Shown: positions 9,074 to 17,721, counted from the first letter of the stretch. The stretch is 64,000 nucleotides of DNA from Lysobacterales bacterium (GCA_016721845.1 JADKHK010000013.1:1470501-1534500), one strand, 5' to 3'. Made by a program: numbers and translations. Notes: generated from the sequence alone by a model not told the origin.

Positions 9074-10267
9074 AACGTCTTCGGGTGTGCTCGCATACGC
9101 GCCCGCGTCGCAGATGTGGCGCGTGAATCCGCGTTGGTCGATGCGATTGATGGGCGCGCGATTGCAAATGGTGGGATCGCCTACGCCGATGGCACTGCTG
9201 CCATCGAGCAAAGCCATGGTACGCGTGAGCCCACCGTTGTCGGTCAGCGGGCCTAGATTGAGATTCGTTGCGCTGGTGATGTTGTCGTGATCCACATTCA
9301 ATCCAGAGCCTCCGAATGCCGGCAAGGGCGCATTGGCGCCATCGATATTCAGGGCAATGATGTTGTTGGCGATCAGCGCCAGCACAGTTGGCGACTCAGA
9401 ATAGATGGCGGCAGCGCTGCCGATGTTGTTGATGATGGTGTTGTTGTATGCGGCCAACGTGCTGGTACTGCCTTCGGCAAAAATGGCTGCGCCCAAGCCG
9501 CCAGAAGCATTGCCGTAAAACGTGTTGTTTCCGATCTCGGCCTTGATGGCATTTGCCACATGAATCGCCCCGCCGTGATTGAAGGAACTGTTGCCCTCAA
9601 AGGTGTTGCCGATAATCGATGGGTTTTGCGCGCGCGTGTAAATGCCGCCCGCGTCGCCTGCGAAACTGTTCTTGAAGCTGGAATTGTTGACGTTGAGTGT
9701 TCCAATGTCTTGGCTGATGCCGCCGCCATTCATGAACGACGAGATATTGACGAACTCGCACATCGAGACCGTTAGATTGCCGCTCTGTACCCAAATCGCG
9801 GCATCGCTGAAAGGATCGGGGGCGGAGAATCGCACGTCCTCAAAACGTGCGCTCGCACCGCTGCGCACCCAAAAGCCATTGCTGGAATAAAACGTGAGAC
9901 CGCGAATGTCATAGGCATGCGCAGAACTCGGGTTCACGTCTCGAATGGTTCCGTTGTGCAGGGTCAGCAGGTCACGACCAGGCCCGATCACCGTCAAGGA
10001 TTTGTCGAACGGGATGGAGAATACGCCGCTGCCGCTGCCTATGATTTGCGGCGTACTGAACACGGACGGGTCGAAGCGCACGACATCTTGTCCCGGTACA
10101 GCGGCATCGATGGCATCGCGCAGACTGCAATGGGTGTCACAAACGCCATCTCCAGCGACTTGGGTGTTGTTGACAATTCGGTCGATGGCAAGCGCCGGGG
10201 CTATCCACGCGCAGGCCGCCAACGCGAACCCACACACCAGATGGATCGGAGCCAGCGGGTTTGCCAT
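9053..10267 (-). CDS. secreted right-handed beta-helix protein with CSLRDAI motif
   Basis: The 404-residue protein is predicted to be exported: the ATG at 10267 follows GGAGG and opens a signal peptide ending PALA near residue 25. Next comes NTQVAGDGVCDTHCSLRDAIDAA, the CSLREAI-type motif that often precedes parallel beta-helix repeats in surface proteins. The rest is rich in Asn and Gly with repeated GNTF/NNTF, GGGI and GGAI turns typical of a beta-helix, ending CDAGAYASTPEDVFADSFE. No catalytic residues of a lyase are evident. An in-frame ATG at 10408 would add 47 residues before the signal peptide and is less likely. The function is unknown; adhesion or surface display is plausible. Confidence 0.8.
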   Translation of the reverse strand: MANPLAPIHLVCGFALAACAWIAPALAIDRIVNNTQVAGDGVCDTHCSLRDAIDAAVPGQDVVRFDPSVFSTPQIIGSGSGVFSIPFDKSLTVIGPGRDLLTLHNGTIRDVNPSSAHAYDIRGLTFYSSNGFWVRSGASARFEDVRFSAPDPFSDAAIWVQSGNLTVSMCEFVNISSFMNGGGISQDIGTLNVNNSSFKNSFAGDAGGIYTRAQNPSIIGNTFEGNSSFNHGGAIHVANAIKAEIGNNTFYGNASGGLGAAIFAEGSTSTLAAYNNTIINNIGSAAAIYSESPTVLALIANNIIALNIDGANAPLPAFGGSGLNVDHDNITSATNLNLGPLTDNGGLTRTMALLDGSSAIGVGDPTICNRAPINRIDQRGFTRHICDAGAYASTPEDVFADSFE

Positions 10268-10400
10268 TGAGCCTCCGGGGAGCGACCCGATGCTAACAGC
10301 GTGCGAACCGGCATCCAGCGATGTCGGAAAATTTCGTGCGGATGGCCGCTTCCCAGGCGTCAGGGATTTGCACCCTTCACGCTTCACCGGTGTCGCCGGT

Positions 10401-10425
10401 GCACTCATTCGAAGCCGTCGGCAAA
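10401..10425 (-). repeat. gene-junction direct repeat, copy 2
   Basis: This is the partner of the 25-base repeat at 9049-9073, placed at the 3' end of the next secreted-protein gene. After the stop, ATGAGTGCACC resembles the first codons (ATGAGTGCGCC) of the pseudouridine synthase gene. Confidence 0.8.
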
Positions 10426-11547
10426 CAGCGTCGACACCATAGTCGTACGCACGCAGTCGTAGGTTTCGAGAATCTGCGCGCCGGTATCCAGCACCTCGAA
10501 ATGATTGAGGTTCACGTCGATCGCACCCGCCGTCAGATCGAACTCGCGCGAGTCGATCTGCAGGTCGGCATCCGCCCATTTCGCCGTCGTGTCGGTGTCG
10601 GCCTGGGCCGTCAGCGCGATGTTCCCGCCGTCGGCCAGCACAATGCCGTACTTCTGCATGGTGCGCAGCACGACGCGGGCAGCCGGCGAATAGCCGGTCA
10701 TGTCGAAGTCGGCGCGCAGACGCAGGCGCGAGCCGTAGGGAATCGCGCCGGTCGGGCCATCCGGACCGCCCGCGTGGGTTGCCGGGCGCACGTAGACCCG
10801 ATCGCGCAAGCTGCCGCTGTCCGGCCCGTCCGGCAGTGACGCCATGCGGTCGTTGGGCAGGATGAAGCGGATGGCGTGGCCAAGGTGCTGGTCGGCGACA
10901 TTCAGTCGGGCCAGGGCCGTGCGGATCTCGTCGGCGTTGAACAGCAACGGCGCGATCGGGAAACCGGCGGCATCGGCGCTGGTGCAATGGTCGCCGCGCA
11001 ACTCGGTCGGATACACCGCATCGAGTTGCCATTTGGCCAGACACAGGGCATCGACCTGAGTCGCCGCGGCGACATCGGCGCCGACATTCGCGGAGTAGGC
11101 CTCGAACAGCGTGTTGCCCTGGACGACGATCAGGTGACAGTCGTTGTTTTCGTTGTCGCACTCATAGTTCGTGCTGCCTTCGATGCGGCCACCGGGCGGC
11201 AAAGGCATCAAGGTTCCAAGCGGTTCGCAATCCGGCAGGTAGTAGTCCGCGTAGATCGCGTGCTGCGCCATCGGCCGGGTCGGGACACCGGCTGCGGCCT
11301 GCATGACCTCGATCGAGAAATCGATCTGCATGCGCCCGCATCCGAACCCGCAGCCAATACCGCAACTGTTGGCTGCATCACCAGCGCAAATCGCCATGTT
11401 GGTCGCGATCATGCTCGCCGACTGCGGATGCACGGGCGCCGCACTGATGTCCTGCTGGAACACCGAACCGAACGCGAAGCGCGGCGGCGCCTCGGCACGG
11501 ACCAGCGCCGCAACCATCATCAAACCCACTACGCCTGCCATTCGCAT
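10405..11547 (-). CDS. secreted hypothetical protein ending FADGFE
   Basis: The 380-residue protein starts at the ATG at 11547, which has GGGAG upstream, and has a signal peptide of about 18 residues ending VRA. The mature part is Cys-rich near its N-terminus (CAGDAANSCGIGCGFGCG) and later holds a conserved-looking stretch, IPYGSRLRLRADFD, then RTMQKYGIVLADGG. From memory this resembles a family of secreted bacterial proteins of unknown function. It ends VSTLFADGFE, nearly the same as the next gene downstream. Disulfide bonds in the periplasm or outside the cell are likely. I cannot name a function. Confidence 0.72.
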   Translation of the reverse strand: MRMAGVVGLMMVAALVRAEAPPRFAFGSVFQQDISAAPVHPQSASMIATNMAICAGDAANSCGIGCGFGCGRMQIDFSIEVMQAAAGVPTRPMAQHAIYADYYLPDCEPLGTLMPLPPGGRIEGSTNYECDNENNDCHLIVVQGNTLFEAYSANVGADVAAATQVDALCLAKWQLDAVYPTELRGDHCTSADAAGFPIAPLLFNADEIRTALARLNVADQHLGHAIRFILPNDRMASLPDGPDSGSLRDRVYVRPATHAGGPDGPTGAIPYGSRLRLRADFDMTGYSPAARVVLRTMQKYGIVLADGGNIALTAQADTDTTAKWADADLQIDSREFDLTAGAIDVNLNHFEVLDTGAQILETYDCVRTTMVSTLFADGFE

Positions 11548-11616
11548 GATCGACTCCCGAACCCGATGCCGACACTGATGCATGCGGCCACCGCGATCTG
11601 CGCGGCGGTTCGCGAT

Positions 11617-12207
11617 TCACATCGCGGACGGATCGGCCATGGCTTCCGCGGCCTCGAACTCACCCGGCTCCAGCAACACCACCAGGCAACGCGGTTCGAG
11701 TTCGCCCACCGCTTTGGCGATATCGCTCGCAACGATGCGGAAGTGACCGTCCTGCATGACGATGCCGAGATCGCCGGCATTGATCGCCGCGATCTGGGCC
11801 TCGCTGCAATACACCCGCTTGATCTTGCCCTGGTGCTCGAAGTGGCGCGGATGTTCGGCATCGGCCATGTTCTGCGCGCGACCGTCGAGCAACGCAGTCA
11901 TCTTGATCTTGCGCTCGCGCTTTTCCTGCGCCTTCTTCTCGGCATCGCGTTTCGCCGCTTCGGCCTCCGCGCGCTCGGCCTTCGCGCGCAGCGCGTAGGC
12001 CCGGGCCAGGTCGATCTCTTCCTGCGAACGCGCGTCCGCCTTCGGTGCCTGCTGCGGTTTCGCATGCCCATGCGGCCTGCCGTGCGGTTTGCCTTGCGGC
12101 TTTCCCTGCCCATGGGGCTTGGCATGGGCCGGACGCGGCTTCGGCGGTTCGGGCTTCGGCGATGCGAAGCCGAGTTTCAACAATTGTTCGCGGAGCGAGT
12201 CGGTCAT
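11617..12207 (-). CDS. DUF2058 family protein
   Basis: The 196-residue protein matches the DUF2058 (YaiL-type) family. It opens MTDSLREQLLKLGF, typical of the family, followed by a Pro/Lys/Gly/His-rich linker (residues 17-55) with repeated KPHG/KPQG units. A charged helix (residues 60-105) is probably coiled coil. The C-terminal region has KIKRVYCSEAQIAAINAGDLGIV and VLLEPGEFEAAEAMADPSAM. The function of the family is not known; the basic linker suggests nucleic-acid contact, which is inference. It lies just downstream of slyX. Confidence 0.85.
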   Translation of the reverse strand: MTDSLREQLLKLGFASPKPEPPKPRPAHAKPHGQGKPQGKPHGRPHGHAKPQQAPKADARSQEEIDLARAYALRAKAERAEAEAAKRDAEKKAQEKRERKIKMTALLDGRAQNMADAEHPRHFEHQGKIKRVYCSEAQIAAINAGDLGIVMQDGHFRIVASDIAKAVGELEPRCLVVLLEPGEFEAAEAMADPSAM

Positions 12208-12228
12208 CGGAGCACTGTCGGTTTCGAT

Positions 12229-12453
12229 TCAGTAGTGCGGCGGCGGCGGTTCGTCGCCGATGTCATGTCCGAGCGCAGCGCGCAGCTGCGTCACTTCGCG
12301 CCGCAACTGGCGCAGTTCCTCGGCGATGTCGATGATACGCCGCTCCTGAGTCGCGACCTGCGGATTCAGGCTGGTGACGACGTCGTCCTGGAATGCGAAA
12401 CGCATTTCCAGTTCGGCCAGTCGCTCGTTGATTTCGGATAGCGTCGTGTTCAT
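12229..12453 (-). CDS. slyX: SlyX family protein
   Basis: This 74-residue protein has the SlyX pattern: an N-terminal coiled coil (about residues 3-62, with regular Leu/Val spacing in EINERLAELEMRFAFQDDVV and EELRQLRREVTQLRAAL) and the hallmark C-terminus PPPPHY. SlyX is a small, conserved proteobacterial protein of unknown role. It precedes the DUF2058 gene with a 21-base gap and is probably cotranscribed with it. Confidence 0.92.
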   Translation of the reverse strand: MNTTLSEINERLAELEMRFAFQDDVVTSLNPQVATQERRIIDIAEELRQLRREVTQLRAALGHDIGDEPPPPHY

Positions 12454-12480
12454 GCCGCGAAGTCTAGCGGAGCGCGTCGT

Positions 12481-13287
12481 CTAGGCTTGTGCCAGCGCAG
12501 GAAAATGCATCGCGGCGATGCGCGCCGGGCGATGCGCGACCAGTTCCCAGGAGGATGCTTCGCCCAGGATTTCCGCCGCGGCGATGCGCCCGGGTTCGAT
12601 GCGCGGCGGCTGCCGCACCAGATCATGGGCGTTGCTGGCCAGCACACCGACCCAGCCGCGCTGCAAGAGCGCGCGTGCCGCCTCCTGCGCATACGGACCG
12701 CAACCGCCGGCGACGGCATCGGCATCGACCTGCAGCAGCAGCCCCGCTGTCACCAACGGCGCCAGCACCTCGGGCTTGGCCTGCACTTCGCGGATGCGCT
12801 CAGGATGCGCCAGCATCGGTCGGATGCGACGCGCACGCATCCATTCGATGGCAGGCACGATCTTCGCCGGCAGCCGCGCGTCGGAAAACTCGATCAACAC
12901 GACATAGTCATCGTCCCAGCGACCGAGCCAGGGCAGATCGCCGCTCTGGATCGCCTGATGCAGAAAAGCATCGAAGCGGCATTCGCCGGCCAGCGCGACC
13001 TCCATCGCCAAGCCGCGATCGACGAGGGCTTCGCGCAACCGGATCAATCGCGAGGACAACCGGGCGATCCGCTCGGCATAGGGCTTGCCGCGAAAATGCG
13101 GCGTCAGCACCGCGTGCGCGATGCCGTTGTGGGCTGCCTGCACACACAACTCGACCGCCGCCGACCACGACGCCGGGCCGTTGTCGACGCCCGGCAAGGC
13201 GTGCAGATGCAGATCCACGAAGGGATGCTGCGGCGTCACCGCCAGGGCGATTCCGGAGACCGTCGCTGGTCGATGCCGGTCGCGCAT
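12481..13287 (-). CDS. CpsB/YwqE-type tyrosine-protein phosphatase (PHP fold)
   Basis: The 268-residue protein belongs to the manganese-dependent PHP phosphatases (CpsB, Wzb-like YwqE) that dephosphorylate bacterial tyrosine kinases controlling polysaccharide export. Metal-binding motifs are DLHLHALPGVDNGP (residues 24-37), TPHFRGKPY, LAHPER and ASNAHD. There is no signal peptide, so it is cytoplasmic. It follows the UDP-glucuronate decarboxylase gene with a 3-base gap, supporting a role in polysaccharide synthesis. No tyrosine kinase or Wza-type exporter lies nearby. It could instead act on another phospho-substrate, as PHP proteins vary. Confidence 0.85.
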   Translation of the reverse strand: MRDRHRPATVSGIALAVTPQHPFVDLHLHALPGVDNGPASWSAAVELCVQAAHNGIAHAVLTPHFRGKPYAERIARLSSRLIRLREALVDRGLAMEVALAGECRFDAFLHQAIQSGDLPWLGRWDDDYVVLIEFSDARLPAKIVPAIEWMRARRIRPMLAHPERIREVQAKPEVLAPLVTAGLLLQVDADAVAGGCGPYAQEAARALLQRGWVGVLASNAHDLVRQPPRIEPGRIAAAEILGEASSWELVAHRPARIAAMHFPALAQA

Positions 13288-13290
13288 GCC

Positions 13291-14255
13291 CTAGACCGAT
13301 CCCCCGGCAAGCAACTGGTCGAAATAGGCGATCGTCGATCGCAATCCGGCATCGAGGTCGACCTTCGGCTCCCAGCCGAGCTGCACACGTGCCCGCGTGA
13401 TGTCCGGCTGGCGCTGCTTCGGATCGTCTGCCGGCAACGGTCGCATCTCGATCGTCGAGCGCGAACCGGTCAATGCGATCACCTTCTCCGCCAATTCGCG
13501 GATCGTGAACTCGCCAGGATTGCCGAGATTGATCGGACCCGTGATCGTCGCGTCGGTCGCCATCAAGCGGATGAAGCCTTCGATCAGGTCGTCGACGAAG
13601 CAGAACGAGCGGGTCTGCTGGCCTTCGCCATAGAGCGTGATCGGCTGGTGCTTCAAGGCCTGGACGATGAAGTTCGAGACCACGCGGCCATCGTTCGGAT
13701 GCATGCGCGGCCCGTAGGTATTGAAGATGCGCGCGACCTTGATCTGCAACTGGTGCTGGCGGTGGTAGTCGAAGAACAGGGTTTCGGCGCAACGCTTGCC
13801 TTCGTCGTAGCAGGAGCGCGGTCCGATCGGATTGACATGACCCCAGTAGTCCTCGCGCTGCGGATGCTGCACCGGATCGCCATAGACCTCGCTGGTTGAG
13901 GCCTGGAAGATCGGCACGCGCAGGCGCTTGGCCAGGCCCAGCATGTTGATCGCGCCATGCACGCTGGTCTTCGTGGTCTGGACCGGATCGTGCTGGTAGT
14001 GGATCGGCGATGCCGGGCAGGCCAGGTTCCAGATCTCGTCGACTTCGATGAACAGCGGAAAGGTCACGTCATGGCGCAGGAACTCGAAGCGCGGATGACC
14101 GTGCAGGTGCGCGATGTTGCGCTTGGCGCCGGTGAACAGATTGTCGGCGCAGACGACTTCGCGGCCATCGGCGAGCAAGCGATCGCACAGATGCGAACCG
14201 AGAAATCCGGCACCGCCGGTGACAGGACACGCTTGGTCGATTCGTAGTTGCGCAT
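13291..14255 (-). CDS. UDP-glucuronate decarboxylase (frameshifted near the 5' end)
   Basis: This SDR-fold enzyme converts UDP-glucuronate to UDP-xylose. Visible motifs are TSEVYGDP, the active-site SCYDEGKR (YxxxK) and ARIFNTYGPRM. The intact protein would be 321 residues, starting MRNYESTKRVL at 14255. The NAD-binding motif TGGAGFLGSHLCDRLL is encoded in a different frame from those first codons: one base appears missing next to 14223, where CTG-GTC-ACC would be expected and CTGTCACC is found. As it stands, only a 295-residue product from an internal ATG at 14178, lacking the Rossmann glycines, could be made. The gene lies 4 bases after ugd, its substrate supplier. Confidence 0.88.
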
Positions 14256-14259
14256 GCGC

Positions 14260-15604
14260 TCAGACCACCTGGGGATGCGACACGGAACGGCCGCGACCGA
14301 TGCCATAGTAGGCCAAGCCTGCGGCCTCGACCGATTTCGGATCGTAAATATTGCGCCCATCGAAGACGACCGGCGACTTCAGCGCAGCGCGCACGCGTTC
14401 GAAGTCCGGGCTCCAGAACTCCTTCCACTCGGTCATGATGACCAGCGCATCGGCACCCTCCAGCGCGGTGAAGGGTTCGTCGCAGATCGCGAGATCCTCG
14501 CGCGTGCCGAAGACATGCGCCGCCTCCTTGGCGGCCTCCGGATCGTAGGCGCGTACCGTCGCACCCGCAGCCCACAATTGCGCCAGCAGCACCCGCGCCG
14601 GGGCTTCGCGCATGTCATCGGTGTTCGGCTTGAAGGCCAAGCCCCAGACCGCGACGGTCTTGCCGCGCACGTCGCCGAAATGTTGCTGGATCAGGCCGAA
14701 CACGCGGTGTTTCTGGGCATCGTTCACGGCCTCGACCGCTTCGAGGATACGCGGCGTGTAGCCATGCTGGCGTGCGGTGCGATCAAGCGCCTGCATCCTT
14801 CGGAAAACAGGAGCCACCATAGCCGGCGCCCGGATAGATGAACGAATAGCCGATGCGCGGGTCGGAGCCAATGCCGTGACGGACATGCTCGATATCGGCA
14901 CCGACGCGTTCGGCGATGTTCGCGATCTCGTTCATGAAGCTGATCTTGGTCGCGAGCATCGCGTTGGCGGCATATTTGGTCAGCTCGGCCGAGCGCACGT
15001 CCATCAGCACGATGCGTTCGTGGTTGCGGTTGAACGGCGCGTACAGCACTTTCATGCGCTCGACCGCGTGCGTGCTGTCGGAGCCGATGACGATGCGATC
15101 GGGACGCATGCAGTCCTTCACGGCATCGCCTTCCTTGAGGAATTCGGGATTCGACAGGACATCGAAGGCGATCGTTGCACCGCGCTTCGCGAGCTCGCCG
15201 GCAATCGCTGCACGCACGCGATCCGCAGTGCCGACCGGCACCGTCGACTTGTTGACGATGATGGCGGGCTTGTCGAGATGCTGTCCGATGGTGCGCGCGA
15301 CTGCTAGCACGTGCGAGAGATCGGCGCTGCCGTCTTCACCGGGCGGCGTGCCGACGGCAATGAAGATGATTTCGGCGCGGCGGATGGCGGCGGCGGCATC
15401 GGTGGTGAATTGCAGGCGACCGGATTTGTGGTTCGCCAACACCAGTTCCTCGAGACCCGGTTCGTAGATCGGGATGAGGCCGTTGTTCAGGCCGTCGACC
15501 TTGCGCGTGTCGATATCGACGCAATGGATCTTGTTGCCGACTTCGGCGAGGCAGGTGCCGGTAACCAGCCCGACGTAACCGGTACCGAAAATGGTGACAT
15601 GCAT
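14260..15604 (-). CDS. ugd: UDP-glucose 6-dehydrogenase (frameshifted)
   Basis: Ugd oxidises UDP-glucose to UDP-glucuronate with two NAD, supplying the decarboxylase encoded next. The N-terminal part (15604 down to about 14796) has the Rossmann motif FGTGYVGLVTG, then NKSTVPVGTADRV, NPEFLKEGDA and the catalytic-Cys region YGGSCFPKD. The frame then runs into a stop. The C-terminal part (QALDRTARQHGYTPRILEAVEAVN through GRNIYDPKSV) continues in another frame from about 14793. The pattern KDVQAL of the family suggests two bases are missing there. Repaired, the protein would be about 448 residues, the normal size. The ATG at 15604 opens MHVTIFGTGY. Confidence 0.9.
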
Positions 15605-15681
15605 GTCTGCGATTCCACAGGTAGAAAGATGGTGTCGATGTTAGCGGGCGCCCATGGCAGCGACGAGCGCGCGCTGCCGGG

Positions 15682-15716
15682 TCGGAAAATGGAAACGCCG
15701 GCTTGCGCCGGCGTTT
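15682..15716 (-). terminator. terminator of the FKBP isomerase gene
   Basis: AAACGCCGGC and GCCGGCGTTT pair in a 10-base stem with a TTGC loop about 25 bases after the FKBP stop codon. On the minus strand the stem is followed by CCATTTTCC, a short T-run. Confidence 0.7.
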
Positions 15717-15739
15717 CGAGATCGCGGCGCGAGCCTTGA

Positions 15740-16441
15740 TCAGTTCACGATTTCGATCAGTTCGACGTCGAAGATCAGCGTCGAGTTCGGGCCGATCGGA
15801 CCCGGATTGGCGCGATCGCCATAAGCCAGGTTCGACGGAATGAAGAACTTGTACTTCGAGCCTACCGACATCAGCTGCAGGCCTTCCGTCCAACCGGCGA
15901 TGACGCCATTCAGCGGGAACTGCGCCGGCTCGCCGCGATCGACCGAGCTGTCGAACTTGGTGCCGTCGAGCAGGGTGCCGGTGTAGTGCACCTTGACCGT
16001 CGATTCGGCGGTCGGCTTCTTGCCGGTGCCTTCCTTGACGACCGAGTACTGCAGGCCCGAGGCCGTCGTCTTCACGCCCGGCTTGGTCTTGTTCGCGGCC
16101 AGGAACTTGTCGCCCTCGGCCTTGTTCTTCGTCGCCTGTTCGGCCGTCTTGGCCTGCTGAGCGGCCTGCAGCTTGGTCATGAAGGCCTGGCGAACCGTCT
16201 GCGATTCTTCCGCCGTCATCAGCGACTTGCCGCCGGCGAGCTGGGTCTTCATCGCATCGATCACGATGTTGAGGTCGATCTCGTCCTTGATCTGGCCGAC
16301 GCCATTGGCGAGGTCCATGCCGACCATGTAGCTGACTTTTTCTTTTTCGGTGGTCAGCTTGTCGAGCGCACTCGCCGACAGCGGCAGGGCCAGACCGACC
16401 GCGACCGCGGCTGCGAGAGTGCTACGAAGGAACTGCTTCAT
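15740..16441 (-). CDS. FKBP-type peptidyl-prolyl isomerase (FkpA/Mip-like)
   Basis: The 233-residue protein catalyses proline cis-trans isomerisation during folding of exported proteins. I chose the ATG at 16441 because GGAG precedes it and it opens a signal peptide ending SASA (residue 25). Residues 26-110 form the helical dimerisation region (KVSYMVGMDLANGV), and residues 120-233 the FKBP domain (TVKVHYTGTLLDGTKFDSSVDRG, IAGWTEGLQLMSVGSKYKFFIP, LAYGDR, LIFDVELIEI). The architecture matches periplasmic FkpA and Mip. It is monocistronic, with a terminator behind it. Confidence 0.93.
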   Translation of the reverse strand: MKQFLRSTLAAAVAVGLALPLSASALDKLTTEKEKVSYMVGMDLANGVGQIKDEIDLNIVIDAMKTQLAGGKSLMTAEESQTVRQAFMTKLQAAQQAKTAEQATKNKAEGDKFLAANKTKPGVKTTASGLQYSVVKEGTGKKPTAESTVKVHYTGTLLDGTKFDSSVDRGEPAQFPLNGVIAGWTEGLQLMSVGSKYKFFIPSNLAYGDRANPGPIGPNSTLIFDVELIEIVN

Positions 16442-16653
16442 TCTTGTGTGCTCCAGGTTGGAACCGGCAGTCGCCGGGAAAATTGCCGCCAAAAGGCCGC
16501 GCATTGTCGTGGCGACTTGGCCTGGACGCAAACGGGCAGGATTTTGAGCCCCGGCAAGCCGCCGAGTTCCCTTGGCCGGGCCGCGTGTTGCCAGCGATTC
16601 AACTACGCTGCCTGCACGGAACGATGGGCATGCTCGGTACTCAGGAGAACCAC

Positions 16654-17148
16654 ATGGATTATCACGACGCATTGCTGGTGGCACGACGCACCCACCCCCA
16701 CCCGCCGAAAGAGGCGACCATCGTCGCAGCGATGCAGCGCTTCTCGGACTTCTTCGGGCCACTGACCGAGCAATCGGTGCGCAGCGGCATCCCGCAGGCC
16801 TACGCGCCCGCACTTTGGTTCAACGACACGTTGAAAACCATCACCGACCGCGCCGAACTGGAGCGCTACATGGTCGAGACCGCGCACAATGTCGAGCACT
16901 GCCGTGCGGTCGTCGATACCTGGTCGCTGAGCCGCGAGGGCGACGTGCTGGTGCGCTGGCACATGCTCATTCGCTTCAAGCGTTTCGCCCGAGGTCGCGA
17001 TACCGAGTCGATGGGGATCAGCCTCCTGCGTCTTGACGACGAGGGCCGCATCGCATTCCAGCAGGACTTCTGGAACGCCGCCGACGGCCTGTTCCAGCAC
17101 GTGCCATTGCTGGGCTGGGCGATTCGCGCGATCAAGCGACGCGTCTGA
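16654..17148 (+). CDS. NTF2/SnoaL-like domain protein
   Basis: This 164-residue protein has the alpha+beta cone pattern of the NTF2-like superfamily: an N-terminal helix region (VAAMQRFSDFFGPLT), a loop WFNDTLKTITDRAELERYM, and strands DVLVRWHMLIRFKRF and RIAFQQDFWNAADGLFQHVPLLGWAIRAIKRRV. The QDFW/WNAADG ending is typical of SnoaL-like proteins that sit beside short-chain dehydrogenase and cyclopropane-synthase genes in many proteobacteria, but no such partner is here. The ATG at 16654 has CAGGAG at a good distance. The function is unknown. Confidence 0.75.
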   Translation: MDYHDALLVARRTHPHPPKEATIVAAMQRFSDFFGPLTEQSVRSGIPQAYAPALWFNDTLKTITDRAELERYMVETAHNVEHCRAVVDTWSLSREGDVLVRWHMLIRFKRFARGRDTESMGISLLRLDDEGRIAFQQDFWNAADGLFQHVPLLGWAIRAIKRRV

Positions 17149-17169
17149 ACGCGTCCTTGGATCGCACGC

Positions 17170-17205
17170 AAAAAAAGAGCCCGCTGGGGTCAGCAGCGGG
17201 CTTTG
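17170..17205 (-). terminator. terminator of the rpsF-rpsR-rplI operon
   Basis: AGCCCGCTG (17178-17186) and CAGCGGGCT (17194-17202) form a 9-base stem with a 7-base loop, followed on the minus strand by a T-run (AAAAAAA at 17170-17176 on plus). It lies about 55 bases after rplI and may also slow plus-strand transcription from the NTF2-like gene. Confidence 0.9.
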
Positions 17206-17258
17206 AGTTTCCCTGAAGCAGCACTACCGGCCGAAGAAGCCGGCAGAACAATCGGCCA

Positions 17259-17708
17259 TTAACTCTCGCCGACGACCGACAGCTTGACGTTGCAATGCAC
17301 ATCAGCGTGCAGTGCCACGTGGATGTCGAATTCGCCGGTGCGACGGATCGGGCCTTCCCCGAGGATCACTTCGGCCTTCGAAAGCGGGAAACCCGCGTTC
17401 GTGAAAGCTTCTGCGATATCTCGCGGACCGACCGAGCCGTAGAGCTTGCCTTCCGTGCTGGCATTGGCGCGAATCGTGACCGCGGCGGCTTCGAGCTTGT
17501 CCTTGCGGGCCGATGCGTCGGACAACAGATTGTTGGCCTTGGCTTCGTATTCCGCACGGCGCTTCTCGAACTCCGCCACGTTGGTCGCAGTGGCCGGAGC
17601 GGCCTTGCCCTGCGGGACCAGATAATTACGCCCGTAACCGGGCTTCACATTGACCTTGTCGCCGAGGGCGCCGAGGTTCACAACTTTCTGCAAGAGAATC
17701 AGTTCCAT
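17259..17708 (-). CDS. rplI: 50S ribosomal protein L9 (bL9)
   Basis: This 149-residue protein is the elongated bL9 that binds 23S rRNA near the L1 stalk and helps keep reading frame. The N-domain signature is MELILLQKVVNLGALGDKVNVKPGYGRNYLVPQGKA, followed by the long connecting helix (residues 45-75) and the C-domain. The length equals E. coli L9. The start is the ATG at 17708 after GAGGAG. It is the last gene of the rpsF-rpsR-rplI operon; priB, present between rpsF and rpsR in enterobacteria, is absent. Confidence 0.98.
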   Translation of the reverse strand: MELILLQKVVNLGALGDKVNVKPGYGRNYLVPQGKAAPATATNVAEFEKRRAEYEAKANNLLSDASARKDKLEAAAVTIRANASTEGKLYGSVGPRDIAEAFTNAGFPLSKAEVILGEGPIRRTGEFDIHVALHADVHCNVKLSVVGES

Positions 17709-17721
17709 GATGATGCGCTCC

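Noticed and set aside
10267..10408. A start at 10408 adding 47 residues to the beta-helix protein.
   Set aside because: The signal peptide and GGAGG site belong to the ATG at 10267; the extra residues look like non-coding sequence.
13291..15604. True pseudogenisation of ugd and the UDP-glucuronate decarboxylase gene.
   Set aside because: Both are otherwise intact with single small lesions, and the same type of lesion occurs in essential rpoC and tuf.
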